From DASVXQ01 sp040414855 (GTDB taxonomy: Bacteria; Actinomycetota; CALGFH01), in assembly GCA_040414855.1 (NCBI GenBank), contig JBEDUQ010000304.1:7930-71929 (forward strand): a stretch of 64,000 bases of DNA. Direction: 5' to 3'. Below, one piece after another: positions 33,162 through 41,377 of the stretch. Position 1 is the stretch's first letter. Every line of letters starts with the position of its first letter. Under the pieces are notes generated by a model. The model worked only from the letters and a program-made list of their open reading frames with translations. It ran no database searches and was not told the origin of the DNA. The position numbers and the translations under genes were made by a program.

Positions 33162-34394
33162 CTACAGGTCCACCCCCAGGATCGCCGCCGCCCTCGCGAC
33201 CGCCTCCCCGTCGTGCCTGGCCGCCAATTCATCGACGGCGGCGAGCGCGGCCGGGGTGTCCAGGTCATTGGCGAGGGCGGCGTCGACAGAGTCGGGGGCC
33301 GGCGCGCCTTGCACACCCGCGGCGTGGCCACCCTGGGCCCCGGGACCGCGTTGGGCGCCGGGACCGCCCGGGGCGCCGGGACCGCTCTCCCCCAGACCTC
33401 CCGCGGCGCGTCGCCAGGCCTCGAGGCGCTCGGTGGCGACCTTCAGCTCGTCGGCGTCGAACTCCCAGGCCGACCGGTAGTGGTGGGCCAGCAGCGACAG
33501 CCGCACGGCGGCCGGCTCGTGGTCGCGGATCAGCTCCCGGGTGAACACCAGGTTCCCGAGCGACTTCGACATCTTCTCGCCCTGGTAGCGGACCATGCCG
33601 GTGTGCAGCCAGCGCCGCACGAACGGCACCCCGTTGGCGGACTCTGACTGCGCCCGCTCGGACTCGTGGTGCGGGTAGAGCAGGTCCGCGCCGCCGCCGT
33701 GCAGGTCGAGCGTGGCCCCCAGGTAGCGGCGGCTCATCGCCGAGCACTCGAGGTGCCAGCCGGGCCGCCCGAGTCCCCACGGGCTCTCCCAGGCCGGCTC
33801 CCCCGGCGTGCTCGGCTGCCAGACCACGAAGTCGAGCGGGTGACGCTTGCGCGGGTCGTCCGGATCGCCGCCCCGCTCCGCCAGCAGCTCCCGCTGCTCG
33901 GCCTCGTCGAGCGCCGACAGCTCGCCGAAGCCCTGGTAGGTGGTCACGTCGAAGAACAGCGTCCCGTCGACCTCATAGACGTGCCCGGTGGCCTCCAGCA
34001 TCGACGCCAGCTCGATCATCGAGGCGATCTCCTCGGTGGCCTTCGGAAAGAAGGTCGGGCGCTCGATGTTCAGCGCGTCCATGTCGTGGAGGAACGCCGC
34101 GGTCTCGCGCCGGCCCAGCTCAAGGTAGTCCTCGCCGTTGCGAGCCGCGCGGCGGAGCACGTCGTCGTCGACGTCGGTGACGTTCTGGGCGTAGACGACC
34201 TCGTGGCCGCGGCTCCGCAGGAAGCGGATCAGGGTGTCGAAGGCCGAGTAGGTGAAGGCGTGCCCGATGTGGGCCGCGTCGTACGGGGTGATGCCGCAGA
34301 CATACAGGGTGACGCGCTCGCCCAGCTCCAGCGGAGCCTCGCCGTCGGGGGGACCGTTGAGCACGAGCGGGCGATGGGCAAGGTCGTCGGTCAT
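33162..34394 (-). CDS. mshC: Cysteine-mycothiol ligase MshC
   Basis: A 410-residue class I aminoacyl-tRNA-synthetase-like enzyme. It most likely ligates cysteine to GlcN-Ins, the fourth step of mycothiol biosynthesis. It has YVCGITPYD with zinc-binding Cys33 (CysRS usually has CGPTVYD), WHLECSAMS, HHESERAQSE and KMSKS (274-278). Its C-terminus, LANDLDTPAALAAVDEL...ILGVDL, fits MshC, and it is shorter than CysRS. A Gly/Ala-rich linker lies near 340-370. ATG 34394 is divergent from an amidohydrolase. The possibility that it is CysS is small but not nil. Confidence 0.83.
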   Translation of the reverse strand: MTDDLAHRPLVLNGPPDGEAPLELGERVTLYVCGITPYDAAHIGHAFTYSAFDTLIRFLRSRGHEVVYAQNVTDVDDDVLRRAARNGEDYLELGRRETAAFLHDMDALNIERPTFFPKATEEIASMIELASMLEATGHVYEVDGTLFFDVTTYQGFGELSALDEAEQRELLAERGGDPDDPRKRHPLDFVVWQPSTPGEPAWESPWGLGRPGWHLECSAMSRRYLGATLDLHGGGADLLYPHHESERAQSESANGVPFVRRWLHTGMVRYQGEKMSKSLGNLVFTRELIRDHEPAAVRLSLLAHHYRSAWEFDADELKVATERLEAWRRAAGGLGESGPGAPGGPGAQRGPGAQGGHAAGVQGAPAPDSVDAALANDLDTPAALAAVDELAARHDGEAVARAAAILGVDL

Positions 34395-34446
34395 GTCCTG
34401 GATGGTAGCGGCCCCCAGCCCGCGTTGCCCTGCTACGCTCCGCCGC

Positions 34447-35508
34447 ATGGAACCTCCCGAGCCGTTCGCCGTCGTCGGCGCGGCGGTGTTCGACGGCAGC
34501 GGCGGTCCGGTCCTCCCCGACCGGACCGTGGTCGTCCACGACGGCCGCATCGCGCAGCTCGGCAAGGCGCGCGAGGTCCAGGCGCCCGCCGGGGCCAGGG
34601 TGATCGACGGCGCCGGCGCCACCTTGCTGCCGGGGCTCGTCGACCTGCACGTGCACCTCGACTTCGCGCGGCCCGAGACGGTGCTCGCCGGCGGGGTGAC
34701 CACCGTGCGCGACCTCGGCTGGCCCGCCGGGCGGCTCGGCGAGCTGCGCCGCCAAGCCGACGAGCGGCCGAGCCGGTCCCCGAGGCTCGAAATCGCCGGC
34801 CAGATCGTCACCGCGCCGGGCGGCTACCCCACCAGGGCGGCCTGGGCGCCCGCCGGCACGGCGGTCGAGGTGGACGGGCCGGAGCGGGCGGCCGCGACCG
34901 TGGCCATGCTGGCCGACGCCGGCGCCGCGGTGATCAAGGTCGCACTCGACGAGCGGGTCGGCCCGACCCTTCCCCTGGAGACGCTCGCCGCCGTGGTGCG
35001 CGCCGCCGCCGGCCGCGGCCTCGGGGTCACCGCCCACGTCTCCGGCACCGCCGAGGTCGCCAAGGCGCTCGACGCGGGCGTTGGCGAGCTGGCGCACTGG
35101 CCCTTCGGAGCGGAGCTCCCGGCCGAATTGATCCGGCGGATGGCCGCCTCGCTCACCGCGATCCCGACCCTCCACATCGACCCGACCCCCGCCCGCACGC
35201 GCGGCGTCGCCGCGTTCGTGGCCGCCGGCGGAAAGGTGCTGTACGGCACCGACCTCGGCAACCAGGGTCCGCCGCCGGGCGTGGACGTGCGCGAGCTGGC
35301 GCTGCTGGTCGGGGCCGGCCTGTCGCCGGCCGCGACGCTGGCCTGCGCGACCGCGCTCGCCGCCGGGCACCTCGGGCTCACCGACACCGGAAGGGTCGCG
35401 GCCGGCCAGCGGGCCGACCTGCTGCTGGTCGAGGGCGACCCGCTCGCCGACCTGGAGGCGTTGACCAGGATCCGGCTGGTGAGCAGAGCCGGCTGGATTG
35501 CCGCCTGA
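34447..35508 (+). CDS. Amidohydrolase family metal-dependent hydrolase
   Basis: A 353-residue imidazolonepropionase/prolidase-like amidohydrolase. The N- and C-terminal strands form the small beta domain (VIDGAGATLLPGLVDLHVHLD, near residues 51-71, with HxH metal ligands); the bridging lysine is in AAVIKVAL near 160, further His ligands in TAHVSG and ELAHWPFG, and the catalytic Asp in YGTDLGN near 265. The end, GRVAAGQRADLLLVEGDPL, is typical. ATG 34447, only about 50 bases from divergent mshC. The substrate is unknown, probably a cyclic amide or dipeptide. Confidence 0.87.
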   Translation: MEPPEPFAVVGAAVFDGSGGPVLPDRTVVVHDGRIAQLGKAREVQAPAGARVIDGAGATLLPGLVDLHVHLDFARPETVLAGGVTTVRDLGWPAGRLGELRRQADERPSRSPRLEIAGQIVTAPGGYPTRAAWAPAGTAVEVDGPERAAATVAMLADAGAAVIKVALDERVGPTLPLETLAAVVRAAAGRGLGVTAHVSGTAEVAKALDAGVGELAHWPFGAELPAELIRRMAASLTAIPTLHIDPTPARTRGVAAFVAAGGKVLYGTDLGNQGPPPGVDVRELALLVGAGLSPAATLACATALAAGHLGLTDTGRVAAGQRADLLLVEGDPLADLEALTRIRLVSRAGWIAA

Positions 35509-36343
35509 AAGACTCCACCGGCCGCCGCCGAACCGACGCGTGGAATTCGCGAATGGCGCTTGGTCGGAGGTTCTCACCATGGCGGCATGGTCGCCGGCCG
35601 TCCGGCTTTGACTCCGCGCGCCGGGGCGGCGGAACCGTCGGATTGCGCACCCGACCAATGGCGGTCGGGCCCGAACGCGCGCGCCGGTTTCGTCCGCGGG
35701 CGGTGTCGTCCCGGCCGCCGTGAACCCGCCCGCGGGGATTTCGCACCGTTGGGCACGCCCGGTCGCCCGGGCCGCGAGCACCCCCGCCACGCAACTCCTC
35801 GGGCGTCGGCGATTCAAGCGCAACGATCAGCGCAATTGGTTTGACCCGGGCAACGATTGCCAAAAGGTCGCCAACATCACGTCGCGCGCTGACGGCGACG
35901 AGCTCGACCAGCGCGCGGGATCCGGCACCGCGGCGGCGTCGTTCATCACCGGTGCGCCGGCTCGGCGGAAAAATACCCCGCGCGGACGACCAGGCGCGAA
36001 CCCGGATAGCGCGCCTCCCCGGCGGCGGGCGGCACGGCCTCGAGAACCCGGCCGCCCCGAGCCGCTCACCTGCGTCGTCGCGGGTGCCGGCGGTGCTTGG
36101 CGGGGCCACACGGGCGGTGGCGGCGCCACCGCGAGGGCGCCGGCCGGGGGCACGCCGCCGGCCGCTACCTCCGGCGGCCGCGCGGCACGTCCTGGAGCCC
36201 TTTCGGCGGCGAGGATTGGGCGGTCGCGAAGCCCGCGACACCGCCGCGCCTTTGCCGCCGGAAGCCACCGGCGTCACCGCGCCGCGGCACGACCGCCGGC
36301 CGCGACGGACACCGGCCGCACCGCGGCGCATTGAAATACCGCG
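35509..36343. other. Long non-coding stretch
   Basis: About 830 bases hold no frame with convincing protein character on either strand: the open frames are Arg/Pro/Gly-rich shadows. Composition is very GC-rich with several lower-GC islands (around 35815-35890 and 35955-35985). I see no tRNA, rRNA or known RNA fold. Confidence 0.5.
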
Positions 36344-36393
36344 CCCACAATTGTGGGTTGCGTGTTGCCAATCGGGTCGCGCGTGGCTACGCT
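36344..36393 (+). promoter_or_regulatory. Promoter and 14-bp palindrome upstream of the mini-Lsr2 gene
   Basis: CCCACAATTGTGGG (36344-36357) is a perfect palindrome. It is followed by TTGCCA (36365-36370), a 17-base spacer and TACGCT (36388-36393), a good housekeeping-sigma promoter. The palindrome sits immediately upstream of the -35 box and could be an operator or upstream element. Confidence 0.65.
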
Positions 36394-36453
36394 TGCCCCA
36401 AATCCTGGGCTGAACGGGTTTCGCGAGCGCCGATACAGGTGAAAGGAGCCACG

Positions 36454-36714
36454 ATGGGCACCAAGACCATCACCATGTACGTCTCGGACATGGATCAAAC
36501 CGAGATTCCCGCGGGTCAGGTTTATCAGCTCCAGGTCAAGCACCCCGATGGGTCGACCCAGGTGCTCGATATCTCGGAGCGGAACTACCGCGACCTCAAG
36601 ATCGACGGCATGGGCAAGATCCTGAAAAAGCGTGGCCGCAAGCCGGGCAGCACCACCCGCGCGGCGGCACCCGCGACGGGCGGCCGCAGGCGCGCCGCAA
36701 AGGCCGAGGCCTGA
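36454..36714 (+). CDS. Mini-Lsr2-like AT-hook protein
   Basis: An 86-residue basic protein. Residues 3-50 resemble the N-terminal dimerisation domain of the nucleoid protein Lsr2 (SDMDQTEIPAGQ and VLDISERNYRDLK compare with DDLDGTEIP and YEIDLSEKNAAKLR). Instead of the Lsr2 C-terminal DNA-binding domain it has KKRGRKPG, an AT-hook-like motif, and a Lys/Arg/Ala tail. A role as a small nucleoid-associated or silencing protein is inferred. GAAAGGAGCC precedes ATG 36454, with a strong promoter upstream. Lsr2 likeness is by eye only. Confidence 0.65.
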   Translation: MGTKTITMYVSDMDQTEIPAGQVYQLQVKHPDGSTQVLDISERNYRDLKIDGMGKILKKRGRKPGSTTRAAAPATGGRRRAAKAEA

Positions 36715-36760
36715 GCGCTCGCGGACACTCCGCGACGCCTGGCGACCAGCACCGAGCCGC

Positions 36761-36854
36761 TGCTCCCACCTGGGCACTCCTGAGCCAGCCGGCGCACGTG
36801 AATCCCGTGCTCCCACCTGGGCACTCCTGAGCCACCCGGCGCACGCGAATCCCG
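36761..36854. repeat. Two tandem copies of a 47-bp repeat
   Basis: Units at 36761-36807 and 36808-36854 are identical but for two bases. Each begins TGCTCCCACCTGGGCACTCC and ends AATCCCG. They fill the gap between the convergent mini-Lsr2 and Fur-family genes. There are no spacers and no open frame across them on either strand that looks like a gene. Confidence 0.9.
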
Positions 36855-36860
36855 TATCCC

Positions 36861-37277
36861 TCAGGACTCCCTCAGGTTCTGCTCTTCCTGGCACTGCGGG
36901 CACAGGCCGAACACGTCCGCCTGGTGCCCGGCGACCGTGAATCCCCTGCGGCTCGCGACCCTGGTCGCCCACGGCTCGACCTCGCAGGCGTCGATCTCCT
37001 CGACGCGCCCGCAGCGCTGGCAGACCAGATGGTGATGGTGGACCGGCCGGCAGAGCCGGAACAGCGCCTCGCCGCTCTCGCGCCGGAAGACGTCCACCTG
37101 CCCGGAGTCCACCAGCCCCTGAAGGGTGCGGTACACGGTCGCCAGCCCGACCGTCCGCCCGAGCTGGGCGTGGAGGTCCTGGGCCGACAGCGGTTCCGGC
37201 GCCCGCCGCAGCGCGCTCAGCACGGCTGAGCGCTGGCGGGTGCTACGAGCTTGTTCTGCGGGACGCCGTGTAACCAT
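36861..37277 (-). CDS. Fur family regulator (Zur/Nur-like)
   Basis: A 138-residue Fur-superfamily repressor. The winged helix (VGLATVYRTLQGLVDSGQVDVFRRES near residues 44-69) is followed by the sensory domain with HHHHLVCQRCGRVEEID (near 85-100) and a CPQC pair near the C-terminus. The four-histidine string and second CxxC suggest a zinc or nickel sensor more than iron. ATG 37277; a weak ribosome site. It is divergent from a small ORF and an MFS gene, which may be a target. Confidence 0.87.
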   Translation of the reverse strand: MVTRRPAEQARSTRQRSAVLSALRRAPEPLSAQDLHAQLGRTVGLATVYRTLQGLVDSGQVDVFRRESGEALFRLCRPVHHHHLVCQRCGRVEEIDACEVEPWATRVASRRGFTVAGHQADVFGLCPQCQEEQNLRES

Positions 37278-37496
37278 CCCAACCAGCTTACTCCGCGCCT
37301 CTTGCGCACCAGCGCGATCGCGTCTGCGTCCGTTCCGGCGACGAACCATCCATACGAGCGTGGCCGTCGCTTGCGTCCAATCTCGAAGTGGTACGCCCCG
37401 GACATCCCGACCGGCGGCTTTCGTGTAGATTGGTGACTAGTTACACTGAACTAAACCTTCATCTCGCGCGAGGATCCGGTCCGGGAAGAAGCGGTG

Positions 37497-37586
37497 ATGG
37501 CGACCACGACCGGGAGCAACACGGGAGCGGACCGGCGCGACGCCAACGACCACGCTGCGATGCCGACGCTGGCGGTCGCGTGGTGA
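37497..37586 (+). CDS. 29-residue upstream ORF coupled to the MFS gene
   Basis: ATG 37497 starts a 29-codon frame (MATTTGSNTG...LAVAW) whose TGA stop overlaps the GTG start of the MFS gene as GTGA (37583-37586). The exporter has no good ribosome site of its own, so translation may depend on this small ORF. A purine-rich GGGAAGAAG lies upstream. Whether the peptide itself does anything is unknown. Confidence 0.5.
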   Translation: MATTTGSNTGADRRDANDHAAMPTLAVAW

Positions 37587-39118
37587 GCGCCCCCCAGGGC
37601 GGCCAGCGCATGCTCGGAGCGCTGCGCGGGCCCTTCGGCCTGCTCTGGGCCGGGCAGAGCGTTAGCCTGCTCGGCGACGGCGTCTTCCTGGTGGCGTTCA
37701 CCTGGGAGATCGCCGTGTATTGGGGGCGGCCAGCGCTGCTCGGGCTGCTGCTCGGGGCCCGGATCCTGGTCGAGCTGATCGCGCTCGGGCTCGGCGGCTG
37801 GATCATCGACCGGATCCCGCGACGCACCACCGTGCTGGTGGCCGACGCCGGCAGGGCAGCCATCCTGGTCGCGCTCGCAGCCGCCCTGCACCGCCCCGAA
37901 TCCACCCCGCAGCTCGCCCTGCTGGTGTCGGCGTACGGCCTGCTGACCGGGCTGTTCCGGCCAACCCTGATCGCCTACGTACCCGAGATCATCGAGCGCG
38001 AGCTGCTGCCCGCGGCCAACTCGTTGCTGTCGCTCTCCAACCAGACCGCGGTGATGCTGGGCCCGGCGATCGGCACCGCCCTGGTCGGCTTCGGCTCCGC
38101 CCAGACCGCGCTACGGCTGGACGGCCTCTCGTTCCTGCTGTCCGCGCTCGCGGTGCTGCCGCTGAAGGGCCGCCGCCCCCAGTCGCCGAGTGGCGGCGTG
38201 CTCGCCCAGGTGGCCGAGGGCTTCTCGACCGTCAGGAAGGTCGGCTGGCTGGGCCGGGTGATCCTGATGTTCAGCATCGTCAACATCGGCACCATCACCG
38301 CCGAGCGGCTGGCGCTGCCCCGCGCCGCGCACGAGCGCTTCGGCCAGCTCGGCGGCTACGGCGCCATCCTGATCTCGATCGGCGCCGGCGCCGCCCTGGC
38401 CGCCCTGCTGCTCGCGCAGGCCCCACCACCGCGCCACCCCGGTCGCGCGGCGTTCGGGGGCCTGCTGCTGTTCGCCTTCGCCCTGACCAGCTTCGGGCTC
38501 GCGCGGGGCGTGGTCGCCGGCGTGATCCTCGGGCTCGCGTTCGGCTTCGGGCAGGAGCTGTGCGAGCTGCTGTGGACGCTCGGGCTCCAGCAGAACGTCC
38601 CCGACCGGCTGCTCGGGAGGGTCAGCTCGGTGGACCAGTTCGGGTCGTTCCTGTTCCTGCCGCTCTCGTTCGCCTTCGGCGGCCTGGTGGTCCAGGCCGT
38701 CCACCCCGAGGTCGTCCTGGTCGGCGCCGGGGCGCTCGCCGCCCTGGCTGCCGTCCTCGGCCTCAGCCTGCCGGTGCTGAACCGCTGGGAGCCGTTCACG
38801 GTCGACACCCCGGGCGAACCCCGCTTCGTGGCCGCGGCGGGGTCCCCGAACGGCGCCGGGCCGAACGGCGCCACACCGATTGGCGCCACCCCGGACGGCA
38901 CCACCCCGATTGGCGCCACCCCGATCGGCGTCACACCGGTTGGCGCCATACCGGTTGGCGTGATGCCAAACGGCGCCACGCCGAACGGTGCCGGGCCAGA
39001 GGGCGCCACGCCGGTCGTCTCCGCGCCAGGCCGCTCGGCGGGCCACGACGGCGCCGGGGCCGGGGCTTCCCAGGGCGCAAGGCGCGGCGCGCCCGCCGAC
39101 ACCCCCAGCCAGCCATAG
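37583..39118 (+). CDS. MFS transporter with C-terminal repeat tail
   Basis: A 511-residue major facilitator protein with about 12 membrane helices between residues 14 and 400, of the MFS_3/enterobactin-exporter-like kind (GLLWAGQSVSLLGDGVFLVAFTW at the start; DRIPRRTTVLVADAGRA in the first loop). The substrate is unknown. From about residue 421 to 479 the cytoplasmic tail is a run of 5-residue units of the form GATPx, encoded by imperfect 15-bp repeats. GTG 37583 is overlapped by a small upstream ORF. It diverges from a Fur-family regulator. Confidence 0.83.
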   Translation: MSAPQGGQRMLGALRGPFGLLWAGQSVSLLGDGVFLVAFTWEIAVYWGRPALLGLLLGARILVELIALGLGGWIIDRIPRRTTVLVADAGRAAILVALAAALHRPESTPQLALLVSAYGLLTGLFRPTLIAYVPEIIERELLPAANSLLSLSNQTAVMLGPAIGTALVGFGSAQTALRLDGLSFLLSALAVLPLKGRRPQSPSGGVLAQVAEGFSTVRKVGWLGRVILMFSIVNIGTITAERLALPRAAHERFGQLGGYGAILISIGAGAALAALLLAQAPPPRHPGRAAFGGLLLFAFALTSFGLARGVVAGVILGLAFGFGQELCELLWTLGLQQNVPDRLLGRVSSVDQFGSFLFLPLSFAFGGLVVQAVHPEVVLVGAGALAALAAVLGLSLPVLNRWEPFTVDTPGEPRFVAAAGSPNGAGPNGATPIGATPDGTTPIGATPIGVTPVGAIPVGVMPNGATPNGAGPEGATPVVSAPGRSAGHDGAGAGASQGARRGAPADTPSQP

Positions 39119-39238
39119 CGGGTGGCCCGGCTTGCTGCTTGCACGGCCAGATGTGCCACGATTGGATACCTTGGAGTCTTCGAATCCCTCCGCACGCAGG
39201 CAGAGCAGCACACGCGCAACGTACGAGAATCGCAGACT

Positions 39239-39616
39239 ATGGCTACTTCGACCGTGCACCTCGAGATCCCGGCGTCGGGCGCCTACCTGGCGGTCGCGCG
39301 AGCAGCGGCCACCGGTCTGGCCGCCCAGCTCCAGTTCACCTACGACCAGATCGACGACCTCCGCATCGCCGTCGACGAGGCCTGCACCCAGCTGATGGCC
39401 AGGCGCGGCAGCGCCGACGTGCTCAGCGTCGACTATCACCTCGACGGCAACGAGCTGTGCGTCGAGGCCTCGGTCGCCGCCCCGGACCGGGGCGGCCCGC
39501 TTGCCCGAGACACCTTCGCGTGGCAGATCCTCGAGGCGCTGTCGGACGAGGTGGTGGAGCACAACGACGGCGGGCGCCTGCTGCTGCGGCTCCGCAAGAC
39601 CGGTGGCTCCAGGTGA
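39239..39616 (+). CDS. Anti-sigma factor kinase (RsbW-like)
   Basis: A 125-residue HATPase_c_2 protein. The N-box DDLRIAVDEACTQLM near residue 39 and later glycine region are like RsbW/SpoIIAB/UsfX anti-sigma kinases, which bind a SigB/SigF-type sigma factor and phosphorylate an antagonist. ATG 39239 has only a weak ribosome site. It overlaps the sigma gene by four bases (GTGA), so the two are translated together and made in matched amounts. No anti-anti-sigma gene is adjacent. Confidence 0.85.
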   Translation: MATSTVHLEIPASGAYLAVARAAATGLAAQLQFTYDQIDDLRIAVDEACTQLMARRGSADVLSVDYHLDGNELCVEASVAAPDRGGPLARDTFAWQILEALSDEVVEHNDGGRLLLRLRKTGGSR

Positions 39617-40434
39617 GTGGGAGGTCCCAGGAGGACGGCGCCGCCGCCGATCGCGACACCATCACCGAGGCGGCCAAGCAGTCCCGCAGCGCTGACCGCG
39701 GCCACGCCAGGGACCTGTTCCGGCGCTTCACCGAGACCAACGACCCGGCCATCCGCGAGGAGCTGGTCGGGATCCACCTGCCGCTGGTCGAGTACCTGGC
39801 GCGCCGCTTCCGCAACCGCGGCGAGCCGCTGGAGGACCTGGTGCAGGTCGGGACCATCGGGCTGCTGAAGGCGATCGATCGCTTCGACCTCGATCGCGAG
39901 GTGGAGTTCTCGACCTACGCGACCCCGACGATCGTCGGCGAGCTGAAGCGGCACTTCCGCGACAAGGGCTGGGCGGTGCGCGTACCGCGCCGGCTCCAGG
40001 AGCTGAACCTCTCGCTCACCAAGGTGATCGCCGAGCTGTCGCAGGAGATCGGCCGTTCCCCGACCGTCCCCGAGATCGCCAAGAAGATGCACCTGTCCGA
40101 GGAGGAGGTCCTCGAGGGCCTCGACACCTCCAACGCCTACGCGGTGGTCTCGCTCGACGCGCCGGCCGCCGGCGAGGACACTCCCTCGGTGAGCGACCAC
40201 ATCGGCACCGAGGACGACAGCCTCGAGGCGCTCGAGTACCGCGCCGCGCTCGGCCCGATCATCGCCGAACTGCCCGAGCGCGAGCGTCGCATCCTGTACC
40301 TGCGCTTCTTCCGGGGCATGACCCAGTCCCAGATCGCCGAGCGCCTCGGCATCTCCCAGATGCACGTGTCCCGGCTGCTCAACCGCACCCTCGGCGTGCT
40401 GCGGGAGCGCCTGCTCGTCGACGAAGCGGACTAG
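39613..40434 (+). CDS. RNA polymerase sigma factor, SigB/SigF/SigG family
   Basis: A 273-residue group 3 sigma factor. Region 2 is clear (LARRFRNRGEPLEDLVQVGTIGLLKAIDRFD near residues 62-92; EFSTYATPTIVGELKRHFRDKGWAVRVPR), then region 3, and region 4 with the helix-turn-helix MTQSQIAERLGISQMHVSRLLNR near 236-258. Its start overlaps the anti-sigma gene by GTGA. It should direct general stress or developmental transcription when released by the partner. Highly confident in family; target promoters unknown. Confidence 0.94.
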   Translation: MSGRSQEDGAAADRDTITEAAKQSRSADRGHARDLFRRFTETNDPAIREELVGIHLPLVEYLARRFRNRGEPLEDLVQVGTIGLLKAIDRFDLDREVEFSTYATPTIVGELKRHFRDKGWAVRVPRRLQELNLSLTKVIAELSQEIGRSPTVPEIAKKMHLSEEEVLEGLDTSNAYAVVSLDAPAAGEDTPSVSDHIGTEDDSLEALEYRAALGPIIAELPERERRILYLRFFRGMTQSQIAERLGISQMHVSRLLNRTLGVLRERLLVDEAD

Positions 40435-40438
40435 CCTC

Positions 40439-41377
40439 ATGCTGGTCGCGCTGATCGTGAACCCGCTGGCGACCAAGGTCTCCGAGCGGGTCCGGCGGCG
40501 CGTGACCGAGGCGCTCGCCGCCGAGCACAAGCTCGAGGTCCGGCTCACCGGCCAGCCCGGGCACGGCGGCGAGCTCGCCAGACGGATGATCTCCGACGGC
40601 GCCGAGGTGGTGGTGGCGCTCGGCGGCGACGGCACCGTCAACGAGGTGGTCAACGGCGTCGCCGGCGGCGAGGTGCCGCTCGGCCTGGTCGGCGGCGGCA
40701 AGACCAACGTGTTCGCCCGCGGGCTCGGCCTGCCGACCGATCCGATCCGTGCCGCCAACCGCCTGCTGGAGCTGCTGCGCGAGGGCACCACGCGGCGGAT
40801 CTCCCTGGGCAGCGCCAACGGGCGCGTGTTCACCTTCGGCGCCGGCCTCGGCCTGGACGGCGCGATCGTCCGCGAGGTCGAACGCCGCCGCCGCGCCCAC
40901 CAGCTCTACGGCGACCCTGTCTACGTGGCCGCAGGCCTCAAGACCCTGTTCCTGAGCTACGACCGCGAGCACCCCCACCTGAAGGTGCAGCGGGCGCCGG
41001 GCAAGGCGTCGCTGACCGGCTTCTTCGCGCTGGTCTCCAACGGGGACCCGTTCAGCTACCTGGGGCACCGGCCCTTCCGCCCGACGCCCCGCGCGACCTG
41101 GGAGGGCGGCCTGGACGTCCTGGTCGGGCAGACCATGTCCGCGGCGGCGATCACCCGCGCGCTGACCGGCATGCTCTCGCCCCGTCCGCGCGCGACCTAC
41201 CCGAGGTTCCCGGTGCTGCACGACGAGCGCGAGTTCGTGCTCGAGACCGACGTCCCGCTCGCCTTCCAGCTCGACGGCGAGTACCTCGGCGACACCACCA
41301 GGGTCGCGTTCGAGTCGAGGAAGGGCGCGCTCACCGTGGTCGCGCCCGAGCCGGCCATGCCCAGGCGGATCGTCTAG
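40439..41377 (+). CDS. Diacylglycerol kinase family lipid kinase
   Basis: A 312-residue DagK/YegS-type lipid kinase. It has the ATP-binding VVVALGGDGTVNEVVNGVAG near residues 57-76 and GLVGGGKTNVFARGLGLP near 82-99, then the second domain (FGAGLGLDGAIVREVE near 137). Homologues phosphorylate diacylglycerol or other lipids. It starts four bases after the sigma factor gene, likely cotranscribed. Its stop codon overlaps the convergent glycerophosphodiesterase stop. Confidence 0.9.
   Translation: MLVALIVNPLATKVSERVRRRVTEALAAEHKLEVRLTGQPGHGGELARRMISDGAEVVVALGGDGTVNEVVNGVAGGEVPLGLVGGGKTNVFARGLGLPTDPIRAANRLLELLREGTTRRISLGSANGRVFTFGAGLGLDGAIVREVERRRRAHQLYGDPVYVAAGLKTLFLSYDREHPHLKVQRAPGKASLTGFFALVSNGDPFSYLGHRPFRPTPRATWEGGLDVLVGQTMSAAAITRALTGMLSPRPRATYPRFPVLHDEREFVLETDVPLAFQLDGEYLGDTTRVAFESRKGALTVVAPEPAMPRRIV

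Noticed and set aside
33162..34394. Calling this gene cysS
   Set aside because: The CGITPYD motif, shorter length and C-terminus fit MshC better; mycothiol-dependent enzymes are also in the window.
35378..36331. Minus-strand 317-codon frame in the empty region
   Set aside because: Arg/Pro/Gly-rich throughout, no ribosome site, overlaps the amidohydrolase end; only a 40-residue patch looks protein-like.
36761..36854. Tandem repeat as a CRISPR array
   Set aside because: The two 47-bp units are directly adjacent with no spacers, and no cas gene is near.
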